Numbered from the stretch's first letter, positions 44,870 through 55,163 are shown. The stretch: 64,000 nucleotides of DNA from Microcebus murinus (GCF_040939455.1 NC_134106.1:91271001-91335000), one strand, 5' to 3'. A program made the numbers and translations. Notes: generated from the letters alone by a model not told the origin.

Positions 44870-45000
44870 GCATTAGGTGTTAGAGATATAAAGGACCTAG
44901 CTGTGAGCCCAACCTTCATGGAGCTTGCACTACCCAAATAACCATATGAAGATGTCACTACAAAATTTAATGAGTGTTGTGAAGGAAAAGTTTTGACTAC
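44870..45000 (-). mobile_element. L2 fragment, antisense
   Basis: GGTGTTAGAGATATAAAGGA, CCAACCTTCATGGAGCTTGC, then GTGTTGTGAAGGAAAAG follow antisense L2. Confidence 0.68.
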
Positions 45001-45101
45001 TGTAGCAGCACAAAACAAAGTAATCTGATCTCTTCTGGGAAGTCAGGGACATTTTTTGCCATGGAAATGTGCTTAAATCTCAACAAGTACGAGTCACTTG
45101 T

Positions 45102-45108
<7 letters not shown>

Positions 45109-45147
<39 letters not shown>
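45109..45147. repeat. (TG)n microsatellite
   Basis: 39 bases of perfect TG with TG-rich shoulders on both sides (from about 45098 to 45158). Z-DNA-prone alternation. Confidence 0.96.
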
Positions 45148-45150
<3 letters not shown>

Positions 45151-45239
45151 AGTGTGTGGATAACATTTCCAGGAAAGAGCGATAACACATATAAATATCC
45201 CAAGGCATGAGGAAAGACAGCTCTTGAACACTTAAAGAA

Positions 45240-45350
45240 TCAGGCAATATTTAATAAACATTAAGTGAACACTTATTGTGTGCTAGGACTTTCAGGAAAT
45301 AAGGAGAATGCAAAAATACATGCAAAATCTCTAATCTTAAGAAATGTACA
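45240..45350 (-). mobile_element. L2 3' end, antisense
   Basis: CAGGCAATATTTAATAAACA, GAACACTTATTGTGTGCTAG, GACTTTCAGGAAATAAGGAG follow the reverse complement of the L2 tail. Confidence 0.65.
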
Positions 45351-45429
45351 ATAATAATAATAGATATAATTAATAGTCATAGGCAATTAAGATAAAACAA
45401 AGTTATATAAAATAATTATAATAACAAAT

Positions 45430-45640
45430 GTGTACTACTTACTGTATACTTACCATATGCCAGATAGTGCTGTAAGCATATTATTCCAGTGTTTTATTTC
45501 ACTTTCATAAGAACTCTATGGAAGAAATTGTATTTTTAATCCCAACATTATATATGAGAACATTAAGGTTTAGGAATATTAAGTATATTGTCTAAGTTAG
45601 TGCATATAGTAAATGATGAATGCTAGATTTAATCACAGAA
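45430..45640 (-). repeat. MIR SINE, antisense
   Basis: ACCATATGCCAGATAGTGCT, TTTCACTTTCATAAGAACTC, ATATGAGAACATTAAGGTTT in antisense MIR order; AT-shifted by decay. Confidence 0.68.
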
Positions 45641-45669
45641 ATAATTGAATTCAAAAGCTATTGTCAGAA

Positions 45670-45800
45670 GCATGGAACATATATTCATTCAATAAATATT
45701 TATAACCTATTATGTGTCAAGCATAATGTTTTAAGCATTGCCTTCAAGAAGTTCACATTCTCAATTCTAGTGAAGTAGACACACAATAAATTCAAACATA
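45670..45800 (-). mobile_element. L2 3' end, antisense
   Basis: TATTCATTCAATAAATATTT, CCTATTATGTGTCAAGCATA, TGCCTTCAAGAAGTTCACAT, TCTAGTGAAGTAGACACACA. Clear reverse complement of the L2 terminus. Confidence 0.78.
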
Positions 45801-45894
45801 AATATATTAAGTATTTTAATGAATTTCAGGAATAATTTAAATTCTATTAGATACAGCAATATTAATTGTGAAATTAGATATTTGACAAATAAAT

Positions 45895-46450
45895 AGAATC
45901 ATGTAACTACTGCTACCTTCATGATTTAGAACATTTCCATTATCCTGAAAAGCAACCATCATTCCTTTGCAGTCAATTCCCTACGCATCCTCCAGCTCTT
46001 AGCAACCAGTGATCTGCTTTCTGTCACTGTAGTTTTGCCTTTTTTTCTTTTGGTAATTTCATATAAATAAATTTATGCAATGTATAGTCTTCGCGTCTAG
46101 CTTCTTTTACTTAGCACAATGTTTCGGAGATGTAACCATGTTCTTGTATGCATCACTACTATTTTCCTTTTCATCTATGAGCATTAACCAATTGAATAAA
46201 TATCCTGCAATTTGTTTCTCCATCTACCAGTTGATGGACATTTGGGTTGTGTCCAGTTTTTAGTTGCTATGAATAAAGCTCCTATGAACAGAAAAATCTT
46301 TGTGTGGACATATGTTTTCATTTCTCTTGTGTAAATACTTAGGAGTGGGATTGTTGAATTGTATAATAAAGTGTATATTTCACTGTATAAGAAACTGTCA
46401 AATTGTTTTCCAAAGTAGCTGTTCAATTTTGAATTCCCATCAGCATGCTG
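45895..46450 (-). mobile_element. Ancient L1 (L1M-type) 3' part, antisense
   Basis: The left side resembles the antisense 3' UTR of old L1s (AAGCAACCATCATTCCTTTG, TTTACTTAGCACAATGTTTC). The right side translates on the minus strand to the ORF2 C-terminus (frame from 46426; contains FIATKNWTQPKCPSTGRW). Stops surround it; inactive. Confidence 0.82.
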
Positions 46451-46569
46451 CCCTTTAGACTTGTCTATCCTCCGTCAACAGTTTTTCTCCAGTTCCTCAA
46501 CCTCTGTGTGTTCCAGTTACAATCGTTTGTGCACATACTACAGGATCAAAAGGTCAGGTAGGAAATTCT

Positions 46570-48203
46570 GTTTGCTCCCATTGTTCCTTTCAGATCATTT
46601 TTTCCCCACTTGTCCCTCCAAAACTCCAACTCCTCCTGCAGGGCAGTCCACCAAGTAACCCCACTTTCTACATGCCATCTCTGTGCTCCCCACCATCGCC
46701 CCTCCTTCACTGAAGAGGAAGCACCCGCATCATCTCTGCCTTCCTCTCCATTCCATGGCATCCTCAACCAAGAACTCCCATCCTCTACCACACCTACAGT
46801 GACGATGACTACTCCGGGGGTGTGGTCCCCGTGGTCATTTCCTGGATCTTGTCACTGCTAACAATTCTTCCACTCTTGAAGTTTGACTCTGACCATCCCA
46901 CTCTCTCGTTACCAACTTGTAATCTGCAGCTCACTCGTCAGCACTCAACTTCCCTTCTTCTTTGGCCCCACTGGAAATCCAATCCACTGGCCTCACCATG
47001 GCGTAGTTATCGTCCTGTGTTCCTCTTCATGGCTCTGTGCACCTTGTCACCCACCTTCCACGCCATGGCCCATTTTTACACCAACACCTTTGTTTGCCCA
47101 CTGAGCTCCCCTCGTCCTCCTTCTCCTGTCATACGCGGCCGTGTCACAGAACCGTGGTCCTAGTGAATCCCACCTCTACTGCTTTATTATCACACTTGAA
47201 AATCAAAATATGGCTGAGGAAAAGTTCACAAGGGGTCTGACTAGTCTCACTTTAAACTTATAATCACAAAAAATCCAGTGGCCACTCAGCCCTGCCTAAC
47301 CACCCTGACTTGTGTCTTTAATAAATTTACTTTCTCATTTTCAGAGGGGAGAATCTTATTATTTTCTTGAATCTTTTCACCATGTTAGTTCTCCATTTTC
47401 CCGACCTTCAGCTGGTGACCATGTTTCTAATTAAACTGAGAAAACGCATGCAAATGTGGACTCCCTCAGCTACTCTAAGACCGAACCGACCGCCCTGTCT
47501 GTACCGCACCTCACATTAAAGTGGACGGACATCCCACTTCCTCTCTGAAGCCACTTCTTTCATCCGATTCTGTCTCCTCTCACCCATTAAAGGATTTTTT
47601 CTACAATTATATTTTCTCTTAACACTCGAATCCTTACTCCCTTCCCAACCCCACTGGCCTGTTCTCAGCAGCATTCAAACGTGCCATAACAAAACTCATC
47701 GTGGACAAAAAATGACTTTGCTCAGCCCTCATCCCCATTTAGCCACGTCCCTAGTTCTTTGCTTCCCATAAATCACCACTCCTCAAAATCGTTTTCTCTG
47801 CTTGATTCCCGTTTCTCATCTGCATTCTCCTTTTAGCCCATTTCAAATGGAAACTTGCCCATCAACCCACTGAAACTACTACTTCAAGGTCATTAGCAAC
47901 CTCCATCTTGACCACTTCAGTGGCCAGAAAATTGGCCAGAAAATTTCTGCCTCACCTTACTCAAAATCTTCACAGTATTTGACAGATTTGGTTTCTCCCT
48001 CTTTCCTTAAACACTTCCTTCACTTGGTTTCTGGGGTACTGGCCTCTCCTAGTTTTTTCCTCCTAACTCACAGGTGAGATTTTCTCAGCCTCTCTTGCAG
48101 GGTCTACTTTGCAGTGCCTCAGGGCACAATTCTCAGGACTCTGCTTTCTCTGCCGGCCTCCTTGGTGATCTCATCTCTCCCCCATGATTGTAAATACCCT
48201 CTT
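46570..48203 (+). mobile_element. L2 LINE, ORF2 part, sense (first segment)
   Basis: Sense L2 sequence; confidence is highest from about 47630, where blocks such as ACTCATCGTGGACAAAAAAT, CTTCAAGGTCATTAGCAACC and CTTGACCACTTCAGTGGCC follow the L2 ORF2 order. The upstream part (46570-47600) is pyrimidine-rich and plausible but weaker. The element resumes at 48517 after the Tigger-type insertion. The frames 46610-46861, 46822-47163, 46883-47104 and 47037-47240 overlap one another and are not intact ORF2. Confidence 0.65.
47875..48203 (+). pseudogene. L2 ORF2 reverse-transcriptase remnant
   Basis: Reverse transcriptase of the L2/CR1 clade, which copies LINE RNA into the genome; here it is only a fossil. 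The CTTCAAGGTCATTAGCAACC block corresponds to the region ahead of the conserved aspartate motif. A 'tatttgacagatttgg' stretch (about 47978) sits where the A/FDxVDH motif is expected. GTGCCTCAGGGCACA (48114-48128) encodes VPQGT, the conserved motif B of this clade. The YADD-like motif region lies at the junction with the inserted transposon (48204) and is decayed beyond reading (48517-48535). In-frame stops occur throughout, and a 12-bp tandem duplication is present at 47921-47944. Confidence 0.75.
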
Positions 48204-48516
48204 CAGTAGCCCCCCTTTATCCATGGAGGAGGTGTTGCAAGCCCCCCAGAGGATGCCTAAAATTGCTGATAGCACCATACCCTATATATACTGTGTTTTT
48301 CCCTATACCTATGACATACAGACCTATGATGAAGTTTAATTTATAAATTAGGCACAGTAACAGATTAACATTAATAATAAAATGGAACAATATACTGTAA
48401 TAAAAGTTATGTGAATGTGGTCTCTCTCTCTCTCTCTCTCTCTCAAAATATCTTATTGTCCTATATCACAGGTAACTGAGACCTCAGAAAGCAAAACTGT
48501 GGATTACGAGGGACTG
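48204..48516. mobile_element. TcMar-Tigger nonautonomous DNA transposon (MER44/MER8-like)
   Basis: Ends CAGTAGCCCCCCTTTATCC and GGATTACGAGGGACTG are inverted and related, as in Tigger-derived elements. The interior includes GATGCCTAAAATTGCTGATA, CCCTATATATACTGTG, AAGTTTAATTTATAAATTAG, TAATAAAAGTTATGTGAATG and the element's own TC run. A TA follows the right end; the left target base pair has decayed to TT. It codes for nothing and interrupts the L2, so it is the younger of the two. Confidence 0.88.
48421..48444. repeat. (TC)12 microsatellite within the Tigger-type element
   Basis: Twelve perfect TC units between GAATGTGG and AAAATATC. The consensus of this transposon carries a shorter TC run at the same place, so this is an in-element expansion. 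Confidence 0.93.
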
Positions 48517-48724
48517 CTATGTATGCTGAGAGTCCCCAAGCACCAACATCACACATCCTGTTGCCCACTAGGAGTCTCCAACTGGATGTCTAATAGGCAT
48601 CTCAGTCTGAACAAGATCAACACAGAACTCTTTCTCCCCAACCGCCACCACCCACACACACATTCAAACCTGCATTTGTTCCCAGTTTTCCTTTAATAAA
48701 TGGCACGGTGACCACTCAGTTGCT
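48517..48724 (+). mobile_element. L2 LINE, second segment
   Basis: Continuation of the L2 after the transposon: CTGAGAGTCCCCAAGCAC, ACTGGATGTCTAATAGGCAT, CTCAGTCTGAACAAGATCAA, 'cagaactctttctccccaac'. The phrase around GGATGTCTAATAGGCATCTC is diagnostic for L2 ORF2. It stops where an MLT1 LTR was inserted. Confidence 0.8.
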
Positions 48725-49146
48725 TGATTAGTTTGCTAGGGCTGCCATAACAGAATACGGCAGACCGGGCGGCTCAGACAAGAGAGATTTATTTGCTCGT
48801 AACTCTTGAGGCTAGGAGCCCAAGATCAAGGTGTTTGCAGGTTTAGTGTCTTCTGAGACTTCTCTCTTTGACTTGCAGATGGCTGCCTTCTCTTTGTGTC
48901 TTCACGTGGTCGTCTCTCTGTGCATTCATGCATCTGGTGTCTTTTCCTGCGTACAAATGTCCTCTTCATGTAAGGATATCAGTCATGTTGGAGTGGGGCC
49001 CACCCTAAAGACTTCATTTCAAATTAATCACTCTTGAAAGACCTTATCTCCAAATAACAGTCACATCCTGATGCACTGGGGTTAGAACTTCAACATATGG
49101 ACCTGGTGGGGAGAGGGGAGACGCACAATTTATTTAGTCCATAACA
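48725..49146 (-). mobile_element. MLT1A/B-like MaLR solo LTR, antisense, nested in L2
   Basis: Plus strand: TGATTAGTTTGCTAGGGCTG, CATAACAGAATACGGCAGAC, CAAGATCAAGGTGTTTGCAG, CTTGCAGATGGCTGCCTTCT, GGGCCCACCCTAAAGACTTC, TCCAAATAACAGTCACATCC, GGGGTTAGAACTTCAACATA, ending AGTCCATAACA. Flanks GTTGC and GCTGC look like a 5-bp target duplication with one change. The L2 continues on both sides. Confidence 0.9.
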
Positions 49147-49498
49147 GCTGCTCCATCCAGAACTTCAGATGTCACTCCTATTCCTCTGTTTTCCTAATTA
49201 CTCTATCAATACATCTTCTGGATCTAGCTTCATACGTATCTCACACAATCTCCATTTCTAGGACCCAGGCGTATCCATTCATATACTGGACACGAGTGTC
49301 TCCCCCTACCTGCTGACTTCCACATTTGTCCACACAGTAGCTAGAGGGGAAATAAATGCATTAATTAATTCCTTCAATGGGCTCCCAAAGCACTCAGAAG
49401 GAAATCCAAACCCTTCACCACGGCCCATGTGATCCAGCCACTGCCTCTGTCTCCCATCTCAGCACCCACATGTTCTACCTTGATTACTAAGCTCTGGC
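49147..49498 (+). mobile_element. L2 LINE, third segment
   Basis: CCAGAACTTCAGATGTCACT, 'gggctcccaaagcactcaga', GGAAATCCAAACCCTTCACC, CGGCCCATGTGATCCAGCC follow L2 ORF2 after the MLT1. It ends where an LTR-like block begins. Confidence 0.78.
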
Positions 49499-50302
49499 CT
49501 GCGGGAAGAGAGTAGTTGAGGCAGGTCCGTGAAGAGATTAGCTACTTCTCCCCACGGAGCCAAGTCCCTAAGATAGGGGTCACCACAAAGGATAAGGAAA
49601 GTGATAGGCAATGGAGAGAGAGATAAAAGAATACACAGAGACCATGATATAGTTTATATATATATATATATATATATACATATATACATATACATATATA
49701 TATATATAAAGATCAGATATAACACAGCAGGGGTACTTAGGAGACTGGCATATCTCCATAAACGCCAGCAATATGGTTAAACTCATACATGTTTTCATAA
49801 TCACAGACATCAATTACCAGTTGTCAGGGTAACATATTTGCATATCAGGGAATGTAGTTGCCAGGGGATACAGGTAGTAGGCTAGCGTCAAAAGTCCTCT
49901 CAAGGGGCTTCTAATCTATCTAGGTGAACAAACAGGTACAAAGTCTTTTAGGGGCTAACTTCTAAGGCCTAAGAGGTAGTTGTCAATTAACAGAGGTATA
50001 ACAAAAGAGGTATAATGACTCTATATTTCTTTGATTAGTTATGGTGGACTTAAAGGTAAAAATACAGGAGACAGCAGGAAGCCCATCTCTATAAAACAGG
50101 TTGTCTATAACCACCAAGGCACATTTCATTGTCTTGGGTTCCCATCCTGTGGGCCATATTTGCCTTGTCTTGTCTTTCAAGACACAAGGAAGCTCACAGA
50201 TTTTGAGATACCGGGAAGCCTTCCTGGAAAACATCCCTACCGGAGATTTGAGAGCTTTCCCATGATAGCAGCCTCTAATAAGTGAACCATTTTTAGTTCA
50301 CA
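49499..50302 (-). mobile_element. LTR-like block inserted in or beside L2, family unassigned
   Basis: About 0.8 kb that interrupts L2-like sequence. On the minus strand it would start TGTGAACTAAAAATGG and end near CTCTCTTCCCGCA, the TG...CA form of an LTR. It contains an octamer-type ATTTGCAT (about 49838) and an AT microsatellite (49655-49708). I recognise no family and find no clear target duplication. The minus-strand frames 49580-49813 and 49983-50234 have no retroviral domain. Confidence 0.35.
49655..49708. repeat. (TA)n with TACA interruptions
   Basis: About 54 bases of TA alternation broken by ACATATAC-type units. The minus-strand tyrosine/isoleucine frame is its shadow. Confidence 0.93.
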
Positions 50303-50389
50303 CATTCCTTTAGGGCAAAACCCTGCAAACTCCTGTTTCTGTTTTTAATATAGTAATATTGGAATATACAATAAAATAATGATCTTATG

Positions 50390-50635
50390 AGCCACATCTC
50401 ATTAATTCCTCAATCATATTTCTCAACACTGGCCACTCTGGGCTTCTTGCTATCTTTCTACACACCCAGTCAATTTCGTCATCAGACATGTTACATTTTC
50501 CAGTTTCTCTGACTGCAACACTTCTCCCTGGTATCTTTGTGTGGGTTGACCTCTACTCATCATTTAGGTCTCTACTCACTAGAGAAGCTCCAACCCCATA
50601 CTCTATTTTCTTTATAGTACATATCTGATATAGTG
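50390..50635 (+). mobile_element. L2 LINE, 3' part, before the MaLR LTR
   Basis: ACACTGGCCACTCTGGGCTT, CTTGCTATCTTTCTACACAC, ATCATTTAGGTCTCTACTCA, TTTTCTTTATAGTACATATC follow the L2 3' region. It overlaps in consensus position with the end of 49147-49498 by some tens of bases, so this may be a separate L2 copy or carry a local duplication. Confidence 0.65.
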
Positions 50636-50980
50636 TTGGATATTTTTCCTCTCCAAATCTCATGTTGAAATTAGGTCCCCAATGTTGGAAGTGGGCCCTG
50701 GTGAAAGGTTTTGGGATCATGGGAACAGACCCTTTATGAATGGTTTGGTGCAGTCTTCATGGTAATGAGTGAGCTCTAAAAGAACCTAGCTTCTCTCTCT
50801 CTTTCTTCCTTCCTCTTGCCATGTGATTCCTGCCCCCTTTTGCCTTCTTCTGTGATTGTAAACTCTCTGAGGCCATCACCAGAAGCACATTCTGGGCCAT
50901 GCTTCTTGTACAGCCTATAGAACCATGAGACAAATAAATGTCTTTTCTTTATAATTTACCCAGCTATATCACTCTCTAAA
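50636..50980 (+). mobile_element. MaLR LTR (MST/THE1-like), sense, nested in L2
   Basis: Begins TGATATAGTGTTGGATATTT, then CTCCAAATCTCATGTTGAAA, AAGTGGGCCCTGGTGAAAGG, TTTTGGGATCATGGGAACAG, TCTTGCCATGTGATTCCTGC, TAGAACCATGAGACAAATAA, TTCTTTATAATTTACCCAGC. The 3' end is decayed or truncated. L2 3' UTR sequence continues after it. Confidence 0.85.
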
Positions 50981-50984
50981 TTAT

Positions 50985-51130
50985 GCTTATGTTTTTACTT
51001 ACTCCTTGCCTGTTTCTACAACTAAAATCTGAAAAGGCAGGAACCTTACTGTCTTGCCTACAGGTATATTTCCAGTGTTTAGAATATAACTGCATATAGT
51101 ACATGCTCAAAACTTAGTGAATAGGTGGAT
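50985..51130 (+). mobile_element. L2 LINE 3' end, after the MaLR LTR
   Basis: TACTTACTCCTTGCCTGTTT, CTGAAAAGGCAGGAACCTTA, 'ccagtgtttagaatataac' and 'gtacatgctcaaaacttagt' complete the L2 3' UTR begun at 50390. Confidence 0.7.
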
Positions 51131-51134
51131 TAAT

Positions 51135-51865
51135 GGATAAATAAAACCATTTAATTCAAAATAAACACTTTCCACTGTTGGAAACTGAAGCTCAGATGTT
51201 CTGAGCAAGTTGTTCAAGGTCATTTAGTTCTTAGATGACCACTCCAGGGATGAAATACACTTACCTTAAATCCATATCTTGTATGTTTTTATCACAACAC
51301 AATGTCTGTCTGGGATTTGGAATTGTAGAAAATAGACAACATATCTACTGAGCACATACTATTATTTTATTCAATCTCATTGAATTCAATTAATTTTAAA
51401 TCAATTTTATTGAAGGAATTCATTATTTTACTCAAGTCTTAAAATGTCCAGATGAGTAGCAATTCTACTTGACAAATAAGGATGTAGATATAAAGACAGG
51501 CAAAGTGAAATATTCCTTGTCAACATAATGGAAGAGTTTTGACTTCTTGCCATTTCACCTGATTCTAAAGTGTGCTAACCTACCATGACTCCCATGTTCA
51601 ATGAAAGAGAAGTAGAAACCACAGTCTCTGGTCTCAAGGTTTTTACAGCCCAGCTGGTCAGATGAGACAAATAGAAAACTAAAGATGAGTTCGAAATCAA
51701 ATATCAACAAGACCAAGTTTAAGCTTTTCGATAAAAGAGACTTTGTCTTGTTCATCCATGAGGCCTCAGCACATAGTCAAACACCTAGCACAAAAAAAGC
51801 ATGCTCAGTACATATTTTCCAAATGAGTAGGTAAATGAAAGCATGAGCAAATAACAGCATGTTAG
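51135..51865. other. No gene seen; weak MIR and L2 traces
   Basis: About 51170-51250 resembles an antisense MIR core (GGAAACTGAAGCTCAGATG). About 51750-51835 resembles an L2 3' tail (CATGAGGCCTCAGCACATAG, CATGCTCAGTACATATTTTC). The rest is unassigned. Confidence 0.4.
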
Positions 51866-51869
51866 ACAC

Positions 51870-51990
51870 TACGCATTCAGCAAGCTGTTTACTGGATGCT
51901 TATTATGCTCCATATCTGTACCAGGTGCTGCTTACAACTCTGGCAGTTACAGAACAAATACAATCTCCGCACAAAATTGCCTAAGTTTCA
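51870..51990 (-). mobile_element. L2 3' end, antisense
   Basis: CTGGATGCTTATTATGCTCC, TACCAGGTGCTGCTTACAAC and CAGTTACAGAACAAATACAA follow the antisense L2 tail. Confidence 0.62.
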
Positions 51991-52169
51991 TGGGAAAATA
52001 CAGGCACATTCCCATCAGAGGGGACAGAAATTCACATGCCTTAAAGGAGGAAAAAGCTGTAGAATGGATTAAATGAGAACAAGATCCTCCACCATTCACC
52101 CATACTAGGACCACTTCAGCCTCACTTCTGAGAATAAGACACCTACTGTTTTCCAAGAACCCTAGGAGA

Positions 52170-52400
52170 TAATTATTAAAAGAGCTAATATTTATTGAAT
52201 ATTACATCTTGAAAAGCACTGTTTTAGTTACTTTTCATATATCTATACATTTACTGCTCACAGTATTCCCATGAGCTGGGTGTCGTTATTACCCACATTT
52301 AATGAATGAGGTAACTGAGGCACAGAGAAGAGTAATAACCTGCCTAAAGACACAAAGCTGGATGGTAAAGCTAGGATTGGAACTCGATAATGTGGCTCCA
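52170..52400 (-). repeat. MIR SINE, antisense, nearly complete
   Basis: GAGCTAATATTTATTGAATA, AAAGCACTGTTTTAGTTACT, GAGGTAACTGAGGCACAGAG, AGACACAAAGCTGGATGGTA, GATTGGAACTCGATAATGTG. Full antisense MIR order. Confidence 0.87.
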
Positions 52401-52645
52401 GAGCTTGCACACTTACACAAAACAATATCTAACTTCTGGATATGAAGAAATAAAAATACAGGTTTTAAAACCAAATATGGTAAAAATGTTGACATTCACT
52501 GAGTCTAGTCTAGGCATTAAGTTTAGGGGTTATGGCTGTAGTTTTTTTTTTTTTTTAACTTGTATGTATATTGAAAATTGCCATGATAAAACAGTTAAGA
52601 AAAAAATAGGCTCTGAGGAGTTTGGATCAATGTAATTGAAGATCC

Positions 52646-52646
<1 letters not shown>

Positions 52647-52688
<42 letters not shown>
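52647..52688. repeat. (AC)21 microsatellite
   Basis: 42 bases of perfect AC alternation, likely polymorphic; Z-DNA-prone. Confidence 0.97.
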
Positions 52689-52691
<3 letters not shown>

Positions 52692-52906
52692 CTTATGGTT
52701 TAGTAAAGGAGGACACATGCTAAGAACCCAAAGCATCGTAGGATTTATCTGTCAGCAGGTCCATGCCTTTCCCACCCAGTTTCCCAGCACTCCACATTGG
52801 ATCTAGAGCACGGTCAGTGATTAGTGTGCTTAGTGAACAAACGAATGAAGGAATGGGACTGGGAGGCACAGACCAATATAAGATAGGGAGATAGTGAGAA
52901 CTGTGC

Positions 52907-53362
52907 TGTATCAGTTTCCTGGGACTGCCATGACAAAGGACCCCAAATGGGTGACTTAAAACAACAGAACTTGTTTGTTTTATGGTTCTGGAGTCTAGAA
53001 GTCCAAGATGGGGATATCCACAGGGAAGGCCACATTCCCCCCAAAATCTATAAGGAGAGACTTCTTCCCTGCCTCTTCCTAGTTCCTAGTGGTGGCCACC
53101 AATCCTTGGACTCCAAGGTTTGCAGCTGAATCTCTCCAATGTCTGCATTAGTCGTCACGCAGCCTTCAACTTGCGTGTGTCTCTTTCTTCTTATGATAAA
53201 AACACCAGTCCTATAGGATTAACAATCCCATCCTATTCCAGTATGACCTCATCTTAACAAATTACATCTGGAAAGGCCCTATTTTCAAATGAGGTCACAC
53301 TCTGAAGTACTGGGGTTAGGACTTCAACATATCTTTTTGGGGGTCATTAATCCACCCACAAC
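52907..53362 (-). mobile_element. MLT1-like MaLR solo LTR, antisense
   Basis: TGTATCAGTTTCCTGGGACT, GGTGACTTAAAACAACAGAA, GTCTAGAAGTCCAAGATGGG, TATGACCTCATCTTAACAAA, TTCAAATGAGGTCACACTCT, GGGGTTAGGACTTCAACATA, ending near ACCCACAACG. Full-length reverse complement of an MLT1 LTR with no internal sequence. Confidence 0.9.
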
Positions 53363-53364
53363 GT

Positions 53365-55163
53365 AAGGTACTGGGAGAGAGGCGTGGAAAGGAATGGCGA
53401 TCCTAGCACACCTCATCTCTCCAAACACCCAGAACACAATTCCATCCAGAATGCTCCAGCACGTGAGCTGGGGAACAAGCCCAGCATGTGTCCACTGACA
53501 ATCCTGACATTGTGAGGAATCGCACAGCCTCCGCCAGTCAAATGCCAGCAACAGCTGGCTGTGCCCCCATGCCAAGTCAGCTTTCCCTGAGCAGTTTACG
53601 ACTGGCTTCTCGGCGGCTGTTTATGTTTTCAGAATATTAAGCAGTGTGCACTCACTTTCTCAGGGAGGGCTTCTCAGTGCGGTTTCTAAAAATGTGCTGA
53701 ATGTGTTTCCAAAGAGGAAAGGCGCCAGAGGGCCTTTGGTGGGGCACGCTGAGCCTCGTAATGGCAAACAGATGACAGAGCTTCACGGTTCTGACGCCAA
53801 GAAACCAGCAAGAGTCCCAAACATCAGCTCACAAGCAGCCTGGGCGAGACTGCCATGGACCCACTTTCCCCTCATTCTATCAAGTCCCTGACCCTCCGGG
53901 AAATTTAATTTGCTGATGTGGTAAGAGGACTCAGTCTTCCTAGCCTGTGGTCTAGAACTCACACAGGTCTGGTGTGGCCCCAGGTGGCCAATAGAGAGCT
54001 CCCCAGACAGTGATGCTCTGAGATGAGATGTCAGGGCTCTGTCTCCTCCCCTCCTTGCATCCATCTTGTATCTGCTGGGATTCCAGAGAGCCAGCAGCAG
54101 AATTTGACTCTGACTAAGTTAAACAAAGGAAGGAAAGTGTTTATTGGATGGATAATATGGTAGCCTGTGGGACCCAGGGAAGCCTGAACAATCTCAGACC
54201 CCTGGAGAGCAGGGACAGTGGACATAATTAGGGAGCTCAGGATTGGAGGAACTCTTATGATGACATTCTGACCACGGACAGATCCAAGAGCCCCCGGGTG
54301 CCTACGAATCCTCAGTCAAGATTCCAGTCCCTGTCTCACTAGGGTCATCTGCCATCTTGAGTAATGCAAAATATGAGGGGGAGGCCAGTCTTCAAACAAA
54401 AGAGTGCTGCTGTTATCAGAAGCAGGGGCAGGAAGAAGAGTGCTAAGGAGACAACCGTACCAGCTCCCACGGGTAGACGGCAACATACCCAAGTCAGAGG
54501 ACTCGCTTAACCAAGCTGGAAAGCAGGTCTACTGGAGCCAGCTTTCTTGGGAGCCCTCTCTGAGTAACATTATATAGGTCAGCAAGGCCCTGAGTCTACC
54601 CAAACCATGAACAATGAATGCCAAGTGGAGAAATAACCCCAAAAAAGAAATGCTTACATAGGAAGTCCCAAAAGAGAACTCACCAAGCAAAATCCTCTTC
54701 CCATCTAAAGCTAGCACCTAACATAAAACGCAAAGACCAGTGAGCCCTGCTCTATAGGAGATAAAACAGTTTCTTTAATCTGGCATCTAAGACCCTCTGT
54801 AGTGGTAGCTTTCTTCTCCTAGCATACTTTCCAGAATGTTCCCAGGCCCAAACTCTGTTCCCACAATACCTTATATGAAAAGTCACTTCTGCACTTACCA
54901 CATCCCAGCGATAGGTGCTGGTACCCAGGAGCGCTCAGCAGAAGCAATGCTTTCTTGCACAAGTGGAAAGTCACCCAATTTCCCCAAATACAGTAATTAT
55001 ATGAGCAGAGAGGATAGAAAAAGAGGCAGATAGGCAAAGGGAAATCTATGACCTGCAGTACAATTTGAGTGTCACACAAAGGGACTCTTCAGGGGCAGGA
55101 AGAGGGCCCTCTTAAGGGCGCTGTGTTTTTTCAGAGGAATAAGAGAAAACTTTAAGCAACATT
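53365..55163. other. No gene assigned; repeat-poor stretch at 53580-53910
   Basis: 53580-53910 contains several CpGs and no recognised repeat; its frames on both strands (53646-53891 plus, 53783-54064 minus) match nothing known. About 54075-54350 reads like an unassigned interspersed repeat (AGTTAAACAAAGGAAGGAAA, GTGTTTATTGGATGGATAAT). The remainder is unassigned. Confidence 0.35.

Noticed and set aside
46610..47240. Overlapping proline/serine-rich frames as a gene
   Set aside because: They lie upstream of and within decayed L2 ORF2; the C/T-rich composition leaves several frames open by chance.
52530..52736. Valine/cysteine repeat frame on the minus strand
   Set aside because: Translation of the (AC)21 microsatellite.
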